A DNA stretch of 64,000 nt from Bradyrhizobium sp. CCBAU 53351 (GTDB taxonomy: Bacteria; Pseudomonadota; Alphaproteobacteria; Rhizobiales; Xanthobacteraceae), in contig NZ_CP030059.1 of assembly GCF_015291745.1 (NCBI RefSeq), positions 1,949,501-2,013,500 of the forward strand, read 5' to 3'. The notes beneath the pieces were generated by a model, which searched no databases, was not told the DNA's origin, and saw only the letters and a list, made by a program, of their open reading frames with translations. Shown here piece by piece: positions 38,467 through 45,687 of this stretch. The position numbers and the translations under genes were made by a program. How positions within the stretch are numbered: the stretch's first letter is position 1; each line of letters begins with the position of its first letter.

Positions 38467-38886
38467 GTGGTCCTGAAAAGCGGTTCTTTTGCAATTGCCG
38501 TTGCCCTCGTGCTCGCATGGGGCGGCATCGCGCGCGCTGACGACTACAAGCCAAACGAATATCTCGGTCTCGATCTCTCCAGGGCCGTGCTGTCTCCAAA
38601 ACGTCTCGGGCCTGAGACGCAATTTGCACCGGTCGCCCTCGAAGCGCGCGGCGGCAACGAGGCGCAGGCGCGCGCGGAGCCCGTCGACGTGCCGAAGAAG
38701 GTGGCCGCCGAACGCGTCCGTGCGGTCGAGCCGAAGGTCGCGCATGCGAGGCCCGCGCAGCCGCGCGGCGCAGCCCGCACCAAGCTTGCGCATCGTCACG
38801 GCAACCCGCTCGACGCGCAGGCGATGGACACCCGCATCCAGACCTGGCCCTGCCGCTCCGGCGGCATCTGCAACTGGAAGCACTGA
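38467..38886 (+). CDS. Exported hypothetical protein (139 aa)
   Basis: GTG start with an excellent CAGGAGG site, then a signal peptide (VVLKSGSFAIAVALVLAWGG; ARA cleavage). The mature protein is Ala/Arg/Lys-rich, with a C-terminal WPCRSGGICNWKH holding two cysteines that may pair. Likely periplasmic. Not recognised as a named family. Confidence 0.72.
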   Translation: MVLKSGSFAIAVALVLAWGGIARADDYKPNEYLGLDLSRAVLSPKRLGPETQFAPVALEARGGNEAQARAEPVDVPKKVAAERVRAVEPKVAHARPAQPRGAARTKLAHRHGNPLDAQAMDTRIQTWPCRSGGICNWKH

Positions 38887-38917
38887 ACGGGGGGCACCCC
38901 GTCATCCCCGCGTCGCA

Positions 38918-38961
38918 AAACCGTAGGCGGGGAGTCAAGAAACCGTAAGCTGGAAGTTAAG
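38918..38961. repeat. Two tandem 22-bp direct repeats before phoD
   Basis: Adjacent 22-bp units at 38918-38939 and 38940-38961, both beginning AAACCGTA and ending in an AGTYAAG-like sequence, match at 18 of 22 positions. The spacing is two helical turns. They end 43 nt before the phoD start. They could be a regulator-binding site; they do not match the usual PHO box. Confidence 0.55.
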
Positions 38962-39004
38962 GAGCGCAGGCACCTTCCGTCGCGATTCGACGAAGGTTTC
39001 CTGA

Positions 39005-40579
39005 ATGGCAACGCTCCGCGCCTCGCGCGCATGGACCCGGCGGCAATTCCTGGTCCGTTCGACTTCAAGCCTGGCGGTTGCCTCGCTCGGCACGCTCGCG
39101 ACACCCTATCTCAGCCGCGCCGCTGATCGGCCGCAAGTCGCAGGCGGCATCCAGTCGGGCGACGTCTGCGATGGATCCGCCGTCATCTGGGCGCGTGCCG
39201 ACCGTCCCGCGCGAATGCACGTGGAGTGCTCGACCGTCGAGAGCTTCAAGACCATCATTGCGTCGGCTTCGCGCGACGCGCTGCCGGACGCGGATTGCAC
39301 CGCGAAGCTGCAGCTCGACGACCTGCCGCCCGAACAGGACATGTTCTATCGCGTCCGCTTCGACGACATCGCAACCGGCCTTTGCGGCGAGAGCCGCATC
39401 GGCCATTTCCGCACCGCGCCGGCAGCAGGCCGGTCGATCTCGTTCGTGTGGTCCGGCGATGTCGGAGGGCAGGGCTGGGGCATCGACATCTCGCGCGGCG
39501 GCTATCGCAGCTATCGCACCATGCTTGACAACCGACCGGACTTCTTCATCCATTCCGGCGATCACATCTACGCCGACTGCACGATTCCTGCCGAGCAGAA
39601 ACTGCCGAACGGCGAGACCTGGCGCAACCTCGTGACCGAGGAGAAGTCAGATGTGGCGCACACGCTGGCGCAGTTCCGCGGCAATTACAAATACAACCAT
39701 CTCGATGAGCACTTCCGCGCCTTCCACGCGGAGGTGCCGATGTTCGCGCAATGGGACGACCACGAAGTCACCAACGACTGGTCACCGACCGGCAGCTACG
39801 ATGACGCAGGCTTTGAGGATGACGGCACCCCGCGCCTCGTCGCACGCGCTAGCCGTGCCTTCTTCGACTTCATGCCGATCCGCGACATCGGCGTGCGGCA
39901 GGGCCGGGTCTATCGGAAGATCGCTTACGGCCCGCTGCTCGACATCTTCATGATCGACATGCGCAGCTATCGCGACGACCGTTGGAATAAGGGCAGCGAC
40001 CATCGCGGCTGGATCCTTGGTGCCGAACAGCTCGCCTGGCTCAAGCGCGAGCTTGCCGCCTCGCGCGCGACCTGGAAGGTGATCGCGGCCGATTTGCCGC
40101 TCGGCCTGATCAGCCTGGACGCCGTCGCGCTCGGCGACGGGCCGCCCGATCGGCGCGAGCACGAGATCGCCGATCTTCTCGGCTCCATCAAGCGCGCCGG
40201 TGTGCGCAACATCGTCTGGCTCACCGCCGACATGCACTACACCGCCGGGCACTACTACGATCCGAACAAGGCGCAGTTCAGGGATTTCGAGCCGTTCTGG
40301 GAGTTCGTTTCGGGCCCGCTGCATGCCGGCACCTGGGGTCCCGCCGAGCTCGACAACACCTTTGGGCCCGTCGCGATGTACCAGAACGGCTGCAGCGCGG
40401 CGCAGGGCGATAATCTGGCACCGTGCTTCGGCCTGCAGTTCTTCGGCCGCGTCGACATCGACGGCCCGACCGGCGTGATGACCGTGACCTTGAAGGACGT
40501 CGACAACCGCAGCCTCTGGTCGGTCGACATCGCGCCGCAGCCACAGGCGCGACCTGCGGTGGTTGCGCAGCATTCGTGA
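39005..40579 (+). CDS. phoD: PhoD-type alkaline phosphatase/phosphodiesterase
   Basis: A 524-residue enzyme with a twin-arginine signal (TRRQFLVRSTSSLAVASLG, about 12-30), an N-terminal PhoD_N Ig-like domain (VAGGIQSGDVCDGSAVIWAR) and the metallophosphatase core. Metal-binding motifs are WSGDVGGQ, FIHSGDHIYAD, WDDHEVTNDW and WLTADMHYTAGHYYD. It hydrolyses phosphate mono- and diesters in the periplasm to scavenge phosphate. It stands alone; tandem 22-bp repeats lie just upstream. Confidence 0.93.
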   Translation: MATLRASRAWTRRQFLVRSTSSLAVASLGTLATPYLSRAADRPQVAGGIQSGDVCDGSAVIWARADRPARMHVECSTVESFKTIIASASRDALPDADCTAKLQLDDLPPEQDMFYRVRFDDIATGLCGESRIGHFRTAPAAGRSISFVWSGDVGGQGWGIDISRGGYRSYRTMLDNRPDFFIHSGDHIYADCTIPAEQKLPNGETWRNLVTEEKSDVAHTLAQFRGNYKYNHLDEHFRAFHAEVPMFAQWDDHEVTNDWSPTGSYDDAGFEDDGTPRLVARASRAFFDFMPIRDIGVRQGRVYRKIAYGPLLDIFMIDMRSYRDDRWNKGSDHRGWILGAEQLAWLKRELAASRATWKVIAADLPLGLISLDAVALGDGPPDRREHEIADLLGSIKRAGVRNIVWLTADMHYTAGHYYDPNKAQFRDFEPFWEFVSGPLHAGTWGPAELDNTFGPVAMYQNGCSAAQGDNLAPCFGLQFFGRVDIDGPTGVMTVTLKDVDNRSLWSVDIAPQPQARPAVVAQHS

Positions 40580-40602
40580 GGGGCGGATAACCTCTCCGCG
40601 TC

Positions 40603-40631
40603 GTCATGGCCGGGACAAGCCCGGGCATGAC
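40603..40631. repeat. Short palindromic intergenic repeat
   Basis: GTCATGGCCGGG and CCCGGGCATGAC flank a short centre. It resembles the GTCATGGCCGGG...CCCGGCCATGAC dispersed repeat common between Bradyrhizobium genes. A related, longer copy is at 50041-50151. Confidence 0.7.
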
Positions 40632-40798
40632 GTCGAGGACGCATCGCGCATCCCCGCTCTAACCCGATCTTGATTGGCCGCAGGGCTGCTCCCGCGCTAG
40701 ATTGGCTATTCCCGCCACCTCTTTTCCATCACCAAAGAGTCTGCTTCCAACGCCCTCACGGTGTGGTCGGCGGGATGCAATATGTCAGGAGCCTGTTC

Positions 40799-41617
40799 AT
40801 GGACAATCTGAAGACACAGGGCATCAGCATGCCCAAGCTCGGCCTCGGCACCTTTCGCATGCAGGGAGATGCCTGCCGCGCCGCGGTCGAGAGCGCGCTG
40901 TCGATCGGCTATCGCCATATCGACACCGCCGAGATGTATGCCAATGAGGAGCCGATCGGATCAGCCATCGCCGCGTCCCGCCTGCCGCGCGCCGAGCTTC
41001 ACGTCACGACGAAGGTCTGGCACGAGAACCTCAGTCCCGACGCGATCCGTCGTGCCTTCGATGCGAGCCTGAACAAGCTCCGGCTCGACCATGTCGATCT
41101 CTATCTCGTGCACTGGCCGTCGACGGCCGCGAACTGGGGCGCAGTGTTCGAGACCTTGATGAAGCTGAAGGAGGAGGGACGTACCCGCGCCATCGGCGTC
41201 GCTAATTTCACCACGGCGCTGCTCAAGATCGCGGTCGAGGACGTCAGGGCGCCGATCGCCTGCAACCAGGTCGAATATCACGCGATGCTCGATCAATCGA
41301 AGGTGCGCGCCTATCTCGCGGCGAAGTCGATCCCGCTCGTCGCTTATTGTCCGCTGGCGCAGGGGCGCATTGCATCGGAGCCGGTGCTGGCCGAGATTGG
41401 CGCCAGGCACAACGCGACCGCCGCGCAGGTGGCGCTGAAATGGCTGCTCGACCAGGACGGCGTCGCCGCGATCCCGAAAGCCTCGCGCCGCGAGAGCCAG
41501 CAGGCCAACCTCGATGCGCTGAAGATCACGCTCGACGATGCCGATCGCAAGAAGATCGCCGCGCTGCCGAAGGATCGCCGCTGCGTCAATCCGGGCTTCG
41601 CACCGGCGTGGGATTAG
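40799..41617 (+). CDS. Aldo/keto reductase
   Basis: A 272-residue NADPH-dependent oxidoreductase of the 2,5-diketo-D-gluconate reductase group. The catalytic tetrad is visible: Asp and Tyr in HIDTAEMYANE, Lys in TTKVWHENL, His in LVHWPS. The cofactor motif IPKASRRESQQANL lies near the C-terminus. ATG 40799 has AGGAG 7 nt upstream; the open frame before it is not family-like. Substrate unknown (aldehydes likely). Confidence 0.93.
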   Translation: MDNLKTQGISMPKLGLGTFRMQGDACRAAVESALSIGYRHIDTAEMYANEEPIGSAIAASRLPRAELHVTTKVWHENLSPDAIRRAFDASLNKLRLDHVDLYLVHWPSTAANWGAVFETLMKLKEEGRTRAIGVANFTTALLKIAVEDVRAPIACNQVEYHAMLDQSKVRAYLAAKSIPLVAYCPLAQGRIASEPVLAEIGARHNATAAQVALKWLLDQDGVAAIPKASRRESQQANLDALKITLDDADRKKIAALPKDRRCVNPGFAPAWD

Positions 41618-41638
41618 TTCGATCCTTGATGCGCAAAG

Positions 41639-41662
41639 AAATGGCCCCGTGAGGGGCCATTT
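41639..41662. terminator. Bidirectional terminator
   Basis: A perfect 10-bp stem (AAATGGCCCC 41639-41648 with GGGGCCATTT 41653-41662) and a 4-nt loop, between the convergent aldo/keto reductase and His-rich protein genes. Confidence 0.8.
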
Positions 41663-41678
41663 CCATATGCGCTCTCAG

Positions 41679-41909
41679 TTAGTCCCAGTGGCGATGGCTG
41701 CGCTTGATCACCACGACCTTGTCGCGATGATGGCCGCGATGCCAGCCGTAATCGCGATGGCCGCGGAATTCGGCGCGGGCGCCGTAGGGACCGTGATGAT
41801 GATGGTGATAACCGCCACGCTTGATCACGACCGTTTCCGCGCTTGCCAGCGTCGGCGCCGCGATCACGAGTGCACCCAGGGCCGCAACCACATAACCAAG
41901 CTTCTTCAT
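41679..41909 (-). CDS. Histidine-rich exported protein (76 aa)
   Basis: Signal peptide MKKLGYVVAALGALVIAAPT followed by a short mature region with 15 histidines, including HHHHH and HRHWD, and two VVIKR motifs (TVVIKRGGYHH and KVVVIKRSHRH). It could bind Zn, Ni or Cu in the periplasm. GGAGGA precedes the ATG and an EcfG-type promoter is at 41942-41966. Similar VVVIKR/His proteins recur in this genus; function unknown. Confidence 0.78.
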   Translation of the reverse strand: MKKLGYVVAALGALVIAAPTLASAETVVIKRGGYHHHHHGPYGARAEFRGHRDYGWHRGHHRDKVVVIKRSHRHWD

Positions 41910-41941
41910 GATGTCCTCCTCGAAATTCGAATGCACATCTA

Positions 41942-41966
41942 AACCGCGCATTGATGCGAACGTTCC
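41942..41966 (-). promoter_or_regulatory. EcfG-type promoter for the His-rich protein
   Basis: Minus strand GGAAC (41966-41962), a 16-nt spacer, GGTT (41945-41942), about 33 nt before the ATG. Confidence 0.55.
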
Positions 41967-42006
41967 GGGAGAATCGCAGGAGAATTCTGAACAGCTGTTC
42001 AGGTAG

Positions 42007-42459
42007 CTAGTCGCAACGCTGCTGCGTCGGCGTGGGCGCGCCGGTGGCGACGTATTTGCCGTCCTTGATCGTATATTCGCCGCGCTCGCTGCGATTGTAG
42101 ATCGCGCGCAGGCTGCCGTCCTTGAGGAGTAGCAGCCCGAATTCTCGGGCCTGGTGCAGCGAGGGGAAGTACACCATCACATTGAGCAGGCCCTCGGCGT
42201 TGACCGTGGCCGACACCACCTCGTTCTCGTCCCTGGCCTCGCCGAAATTGCGCCGGTACATCACCCGGCCGTCCTTCCGGATCTCGTAGGTCAAGAGCGC
42301 GCCCTTGTCGCGGTCGGGCCGGGCCGCGCAGTCGACCGCCCATGAGCCGAGCAGGCCCCATTGCTCGACCGTCGCGGCCAGCGTCTCGGCGCTTGCAGTT
42401 GCGGTGACCGCCCCCCACAGCATCGCGGCCGCGATCCAGCGGCCCAAACCACGCGTCAT
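42007..42459 (-). CDS. Exported hypothetical protein (150 aa)
   Basis: Starts MTRGLGRWIAAAMLWGAVTA, a signal peptide with cleavage near ASA. The mature part opens with GLLGSWAVDCAARPDRDKG and contains a C-terminal cysteine (QQRCD) that could pair with the first. The beta-strand-rich pattern suggests a small lipocalin-like or jelly-roll fold, but no family is recognised. Transcribed away from the FixK2-box region at 42547. Confidence 0.7.
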   Translation of the reverse strand: MTRGLGRWIAAAMLWGAVTATASAETLAATVEQWGLLGSWAVDCAARPDRDKGALLTYEIRKDGRVMYRRNFGEARDENEVVSATVNAEGLLNVMVYFPSLHQAREFGLLLLKDGSLRAIYNRSERGEYTIKDGKYVATGAPTPTQQRCD

Positions 42460-42546
42460 GTCCTGAAAGAACCCCCGCCTCGAAGAATTCCAAAGTGTAG
42501 CATCCCGTCGGCTGCCGTCCATGGCGGCCGCCGATCGCTCGCGAAT

Positions 42547-42560
42547 TTGATCCGCGTCAA
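42547..42560 (+). promoter_or_regulatory. FixK2-like box upstream of the HTH-hpaD pair
   Basis: TTGATCCGCGTCAA matches TTGA-N6-TCAA, with the full TTGATC left half of the FixK2 consensus. The centre is 66 nt before the ATG at 42620, which would place a class II start about 25 nt upstream of that ATG. The opposite gene starts at 42459, about 94 nt away. Confidence 0.6.
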
Positions 42561-42619
42561 TGAAGCCGGACTTTTCCGGGGTAGGATGACGCTTCCCGAA
42601 GGCGAACCTGGATAGACCA

Positions 42620-42892
42620 ATGCTGAATCAAGTCATGGATTTTGCGGGCGAAGTGCTGCCAGGGAGTTGTGCCGTGCCGCCTTATTCCGAGACCGAGTTT
42701 CTGACCGAGCTGGGCGATCGCCTGCGGTCCTCGCGCATGCGCTGCGACCTGTCGCGCCGCGAGCTGGCCCGCCGTTCCGGGATTTCCGAGCGCTATATCG
42801 CCCAGATCGAGGCCGGCAAGGGCAATGTCTCGATCGTCCTGCTGCTGCGCCTGGCCTCCGCAATCCACGGCAGTCAGCCGCAGGCGGCCTGA
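42620..42892 (+). CDS. XRE-type HTH protein, BoxR/BzdR N-terminal-like (90 aa)
   Basis: A lone helix-turn-helix domain: FLTELGDRLRSSRMRCDLSR then ELARRSGISERYIAQIEAGK and NVSIVLLLRLASAI. The sequence style (ISERYIAQIEAGxGNxSI) is that of BoxR/BzdR regulators of aromatic-acid degradation, which carry an extra shikimate-kinase-like domain absent here. It is followed 18 nt later by hpaD, so it may regulate that gene. Full-length is assumed, since the stop is clean. Confidence 0.82.
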   Translation: MLNQVMDFAGEVLPGSCAVPPYSETEFLTELGDRLRSSRMRCDLSRRELARRSGISERYIAQIEAGKGNVSIVLLLRLASAIHGSQPQAA

Positions 42893-42910
42893 CGCTTCGA
42901 GGGGACCGCC

Positions 42911-43765
42911 ATGGGGCAGCTCGTACTCGCCGCCAAGGTCACCCACGTTCCATCATTGATGCTGTCGGAGCTACCGGGCAGCCCGCTCCGCGCCGCGCGC
43001 GAGCCGGCGGTCAGTTCCTTGCGCGAGCTGGGCCGGCGGGCGAAAGAACGCGGCGTCACCTGCTTCGTGGTGTTCGACACCCACTGGCTCTCCAATTTCG
43101 GTTACCACATCAATGCCAATGCGCGGCATCGCGGCTCGTTCACGAGCCACGAAGCGCCGCAGATGATCCAGGATCTGCGCTACGATCTGCCGGGCGACAC
43201 GGGCCTGGCGAAAGCCATCGCTGAGAGGGCCGGGGACGCAGGCCTCAACGTGATCGCCCATGAGGTGGCGAGCCTCGGGCTCGAATACGGCACCGTCGTG
43301 CCGATGCACTACCTGAACCCGGACGGCTTTGCGAAGGTCGTCTCGGTGGCCTCGCCGCTCTTCACCTCGTTCGAGGAGAGCCGGATCCTCGGTGAAGCGA
43401 CCCGCCGCGCGATCGACGAATCCGGTGAGCGGGTCGCGATCCTCGCCAGCGGCTCGCTCTCGCATCGGCTCTGGCCGAACAAGAAGCTGGGCCCCGAGGC
43501 GTGGACCTCGGTCGCCAGCGAGTTCAACCGCCAGGTCGATCTGCGCGTGCTCGAGCTGTGGCAGAGCCGTCGCTACCGCGAATTCCTCGACATGCTCCCG
43601 GACTACGCCACCAAGTGCAACGGCGAGGGCGGCATGGCCGACACCATCATGCTGTTCGCCGCGCTCGGCTGGTACGACTATCGCGGCGCCGCTGAACAGC
43701 TCTGCGACTACTTTCCCTCGTCCGGCTCCGGCCAGGTCAACGTGGAGTTTCACGTCGAGGCGTGA
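42911..43765 (+). CDS. hpaD: 3,4-dihydroxyphenylacetate 2,3-dioxygenase, class III extradiol type
   Basis: A 284-residue LigB-superfamily dioxygenase that cleaves the ring of homoprotocatechuate. It resembles enterobacterial HpaD from memory: AAKVTHVPSLMLSELPG at the start, FDTHWLSNFGYHIN, LEYGTVVPMHYL, SGSLSHR and CNGEGGMADTIML. Histidines in VTHVPS and DTHW are likely metal ligands. Other hpa genes are not adjacent, so the substrate may be a related catechol. GAGGGG precedes the ATG. It is probably in one operon with the HTH gene. Confidence 0.87.
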   Translation: MGQLVLAAKVTHVPSLMLSELPGSPLRAAREPAVSSLRELGRRAKERGVTCFVVFDTHWLSNFGYHINANARHRGSFTSHEAPQMIQDLRYDLPGDTGLAKAIAERAGDAGLNVIAHEVASLGLEYGTVVPMHYLNPDGFAKVVSVASPLFTSFEESRILGEATRRAIDESGERVAILASGSLSHRLWPNKKLGPEAWTSVASEFNRQVDLRVLELWQSRRYREFLDMLPDYATKCNGEGGMADTIMLFAALGWYDYRGAAEQLCDYFPSSGSGQVNVEFHVEA

Positions 43766-43775
43766 GGCTGCGGCC

Positions 43776-45008
43776 TCAGGCCCGCTTCTCCACATTGGCG
43801 CTGCGGGCGGGCACGCCGAATTCCTTGCGGCAGACCTCGGCCAGCACGGCGACGCCCTCGCGGATTTGCTGATGCGAGGGACTTGCAAAGCACAGCCGCA
43901 GCCGCGAGCTGGAATGGCTCTTGTTGGTCGACCATTCCGGGCCCGGATTGATCGAGACGCCGGCGGCGAGCGCGGCCTGATAGAGCTTCAACGTATCGAC
44001 CTGATCCGGCAGCTTGACCCAGAGGAAGATGCCGCCCTTGGGCTCCTCGAACTCGGCGGCCGTGCCGAACTGCTCGTTCAGCGCTTCCATCAGCGTGTCG
44101 AGCTTGGTGCGCAGTGCTTTCGTCAGCGCCGGTACATGGCTTGCGAAATGCGGCTTGCAATAGGTCGCCAGCACCATCTGCTCCAGCGCGCCGGAGCCCG
44201 CATCCGTCTTCAGCGCCAGCATCCGCGACATCACCTCCCAGGGCGCCACGATGAAGCCTACGCGCAGCGCCGGCGCGATCGATTTGGAGAACGAGCCGAT
44301 ATGGATGACACCGCCGCTCTCGCTCATCGCGTAGATCGCCGGCGGACGCTGCCCCGACCAGACGAGGTCGGCATAGCAATCGTCCTCGAAGATGGGCACA
44401 CCATACTCGGTCGCGAGCCGCACCAGCTCGGCGCGGCGGCTCTCGGGCATGATGCTGCCGGTCGGATTCTGCACCGTCGGGATGGTGTAGATGTATTTGG
44501 GCCGGATGCCGCGGCTCTTCAGATCGGCCAGGGTCGCGGCCAGCAGGTCCATGCGCATGCCGTCCTTGTCGAGGGGGACGCCGACGACGTTGACGCCGAG
44601 CCGCGCCAGGCGGGTCAGAGAGCCCTGATAGCTGTCCTGCTCGAAGATCACGGTGTCGCCGCGGGTCAGCAGCGTCGCGTTGACGAGGTCGAGCGCCTGC
44701 AGTGAGCCGGAGACGATCAGGAGATCGTCGATGGTGCAGGTGATGCCGGCATCGCGCTTGAGCTTGGTCACAAGGAATTCGCGCAGGGGCAGGTAACCCT
44801 GCGGGCCATGCGCCAGCCCGTAAGTGGCGAGCGACCGGCCCTCGCGCCGCAGCACCGCGTTGGCCGCTTCGACCAATTCGTCGAGCGGGACCTGTTCGGA
44901 ATCGTTGTTGCCGCCGACGAAGCTGTATTTGGCAAGGCCCGTCCAGCGACCAGAAGGGGCCGGCAGCCCTGCCGGAAACAGGGGGGCGAAGTCGAAGCTG
45001 GACGTCAT
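43776..45008 (-). CDS. PLP-dependent aminotransferase (MocR/LysN-like, class I)
   Basis: A 410-residue fold-type I aminotransferase. The PLP lysine lies in HIGSFSKSIAPALRVGFI; other motifs are ATYGLAHGPQGYLPLREFL, SGSLQALDL and TVQNPTGSIMP. It resembles 2-aminoadipate aminotransferases and the catalytic half of MocR proteins, without an HTH domain. The ATG at 45008 follows GAGGAA. The amino-donor specificity cannot be assigned. It converges with hpaD, with 10 nt between them. Confidence 0.9.
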   Translation of the reverse strand: MTSSFDFAPLFPAGLPAPSGRWTGLAKYSFVGGNNDSEQVPLDELVEAANAVLRREGRSLATYGLAHGPQGYLPLREFLVTKLKRDAGITCTIDDLLIVSGSLQALDLVNATLLTRGDTVIFEQDSYQGSLTRLARLGVNVVGVPLDKDGMRMDLLAATLADLKSRGIRPKYIYTIPTVQNPTGSIMPESRRAELVRLATEYGVPIFEDDCYADLVWSGQRPPAIYAMSESGGVIHIGSFSKSIAPALRVGFIVAPWEVMSRMLALKTDAGSGALEQMVLATYCKPHFASHVPALTKALRTKLDTLMEALNEQFGTAAEFEEPKGGIFLWVKLPDQVDTLKLYQAALAAGVSINPGPEWSTNKSHSSSRLRLCFASPSHQQIREGVAVLAEVCRKEFGVPARSANVEKRA

Positions 45009-45092
45009 GGGGGCGTTCCTCGTTTTGTTGAGCAGCCGGCGTTGCACCGGGCGCCTTGTTCTTTCCGTCCGCCCCCCGGGGGGCGGACGCGC

Positions 45093-45620
45093 TTACTTCT
45101 TGCCGGCCGTCCGGGTCGGACGGCCCTGGCTGATGAAAGCGTAATGCGCATTGGCGACGCCGCCAACCATCAGCGCCTCGACCACGGGCTCGGCGATCTC
45201 GCCTGTCGCGGCCCAGTCGACCAGGAAATTGGCGCCGGTCCCGCCGCGCACGTCGTCGGTCGGAATGAAGATCGAGATCGTCGCCAGAGGCTTCAGGGCG
45301 ACCTGTCCCTTCAGGTAGGTCTCGACCTGCTTGCCTGCGGTGTCGAAATAGGCGATGCGTTTGACTACCAGTGCTTGCGTCTCGGAGGCGTTGTGAACAC
45401 TCAAGGTCACCGAGAAGTCGACGCGCAGCTTGCCCTGGCTCATCGCCACGCTGGAATAGGCGGGCACGTAGAACCCGCCGGAGACGGCGAGTTCCTGGTT
45501 CGGCATTGCGGTGAGGGAATCGGCAAAGTTCTGTTCAATATTGACCTTGGATTGTGCGGCGGCGGGCACGGCAAAGGCGAGAGAGCATAGCAGCATTGCT
45601 GCGAACGACGCTTCTCGCAT
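45093..45620 (-). CDS. DUF3124 exported protein (175 aa)
   Basis: Signal peptide MREASFAAMLLCSLAFAVPA, then the DUF3124 domain: GGFYVPAYSSVAMSQGKL, LSVHNASETQALVVKRIAYF and GGTGANFLVDW. It is divergent from the CPA2 antiporter gene with a 67-nt shared promoter region. Likely periplasmic. DUF3124 has no known biochemical function. Confidence 0.87.
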   Translation of the reverse strand: MREASFAAMLLCSLAFAVPAAAQSKVNIEQNFADSLTAMPNQELAVSGGFYVPAYSSVAMSQGKLRVDFSVTLSVHNASETQALVVKRIAYFDTAGKQVETYLKGQVALKPLATISIFIPTDDVRGGTGANFLVDWAATGEIAEPVVEALMVGGVANAHYAFISQGRPTRTAGKK

Positions 45621-45687
45621 GTGACGAATTGCTCGCTTGCCGCGCCGCAACCCGCCTCTAGGGTGCGGCAAAACGGACCAATTTGGT

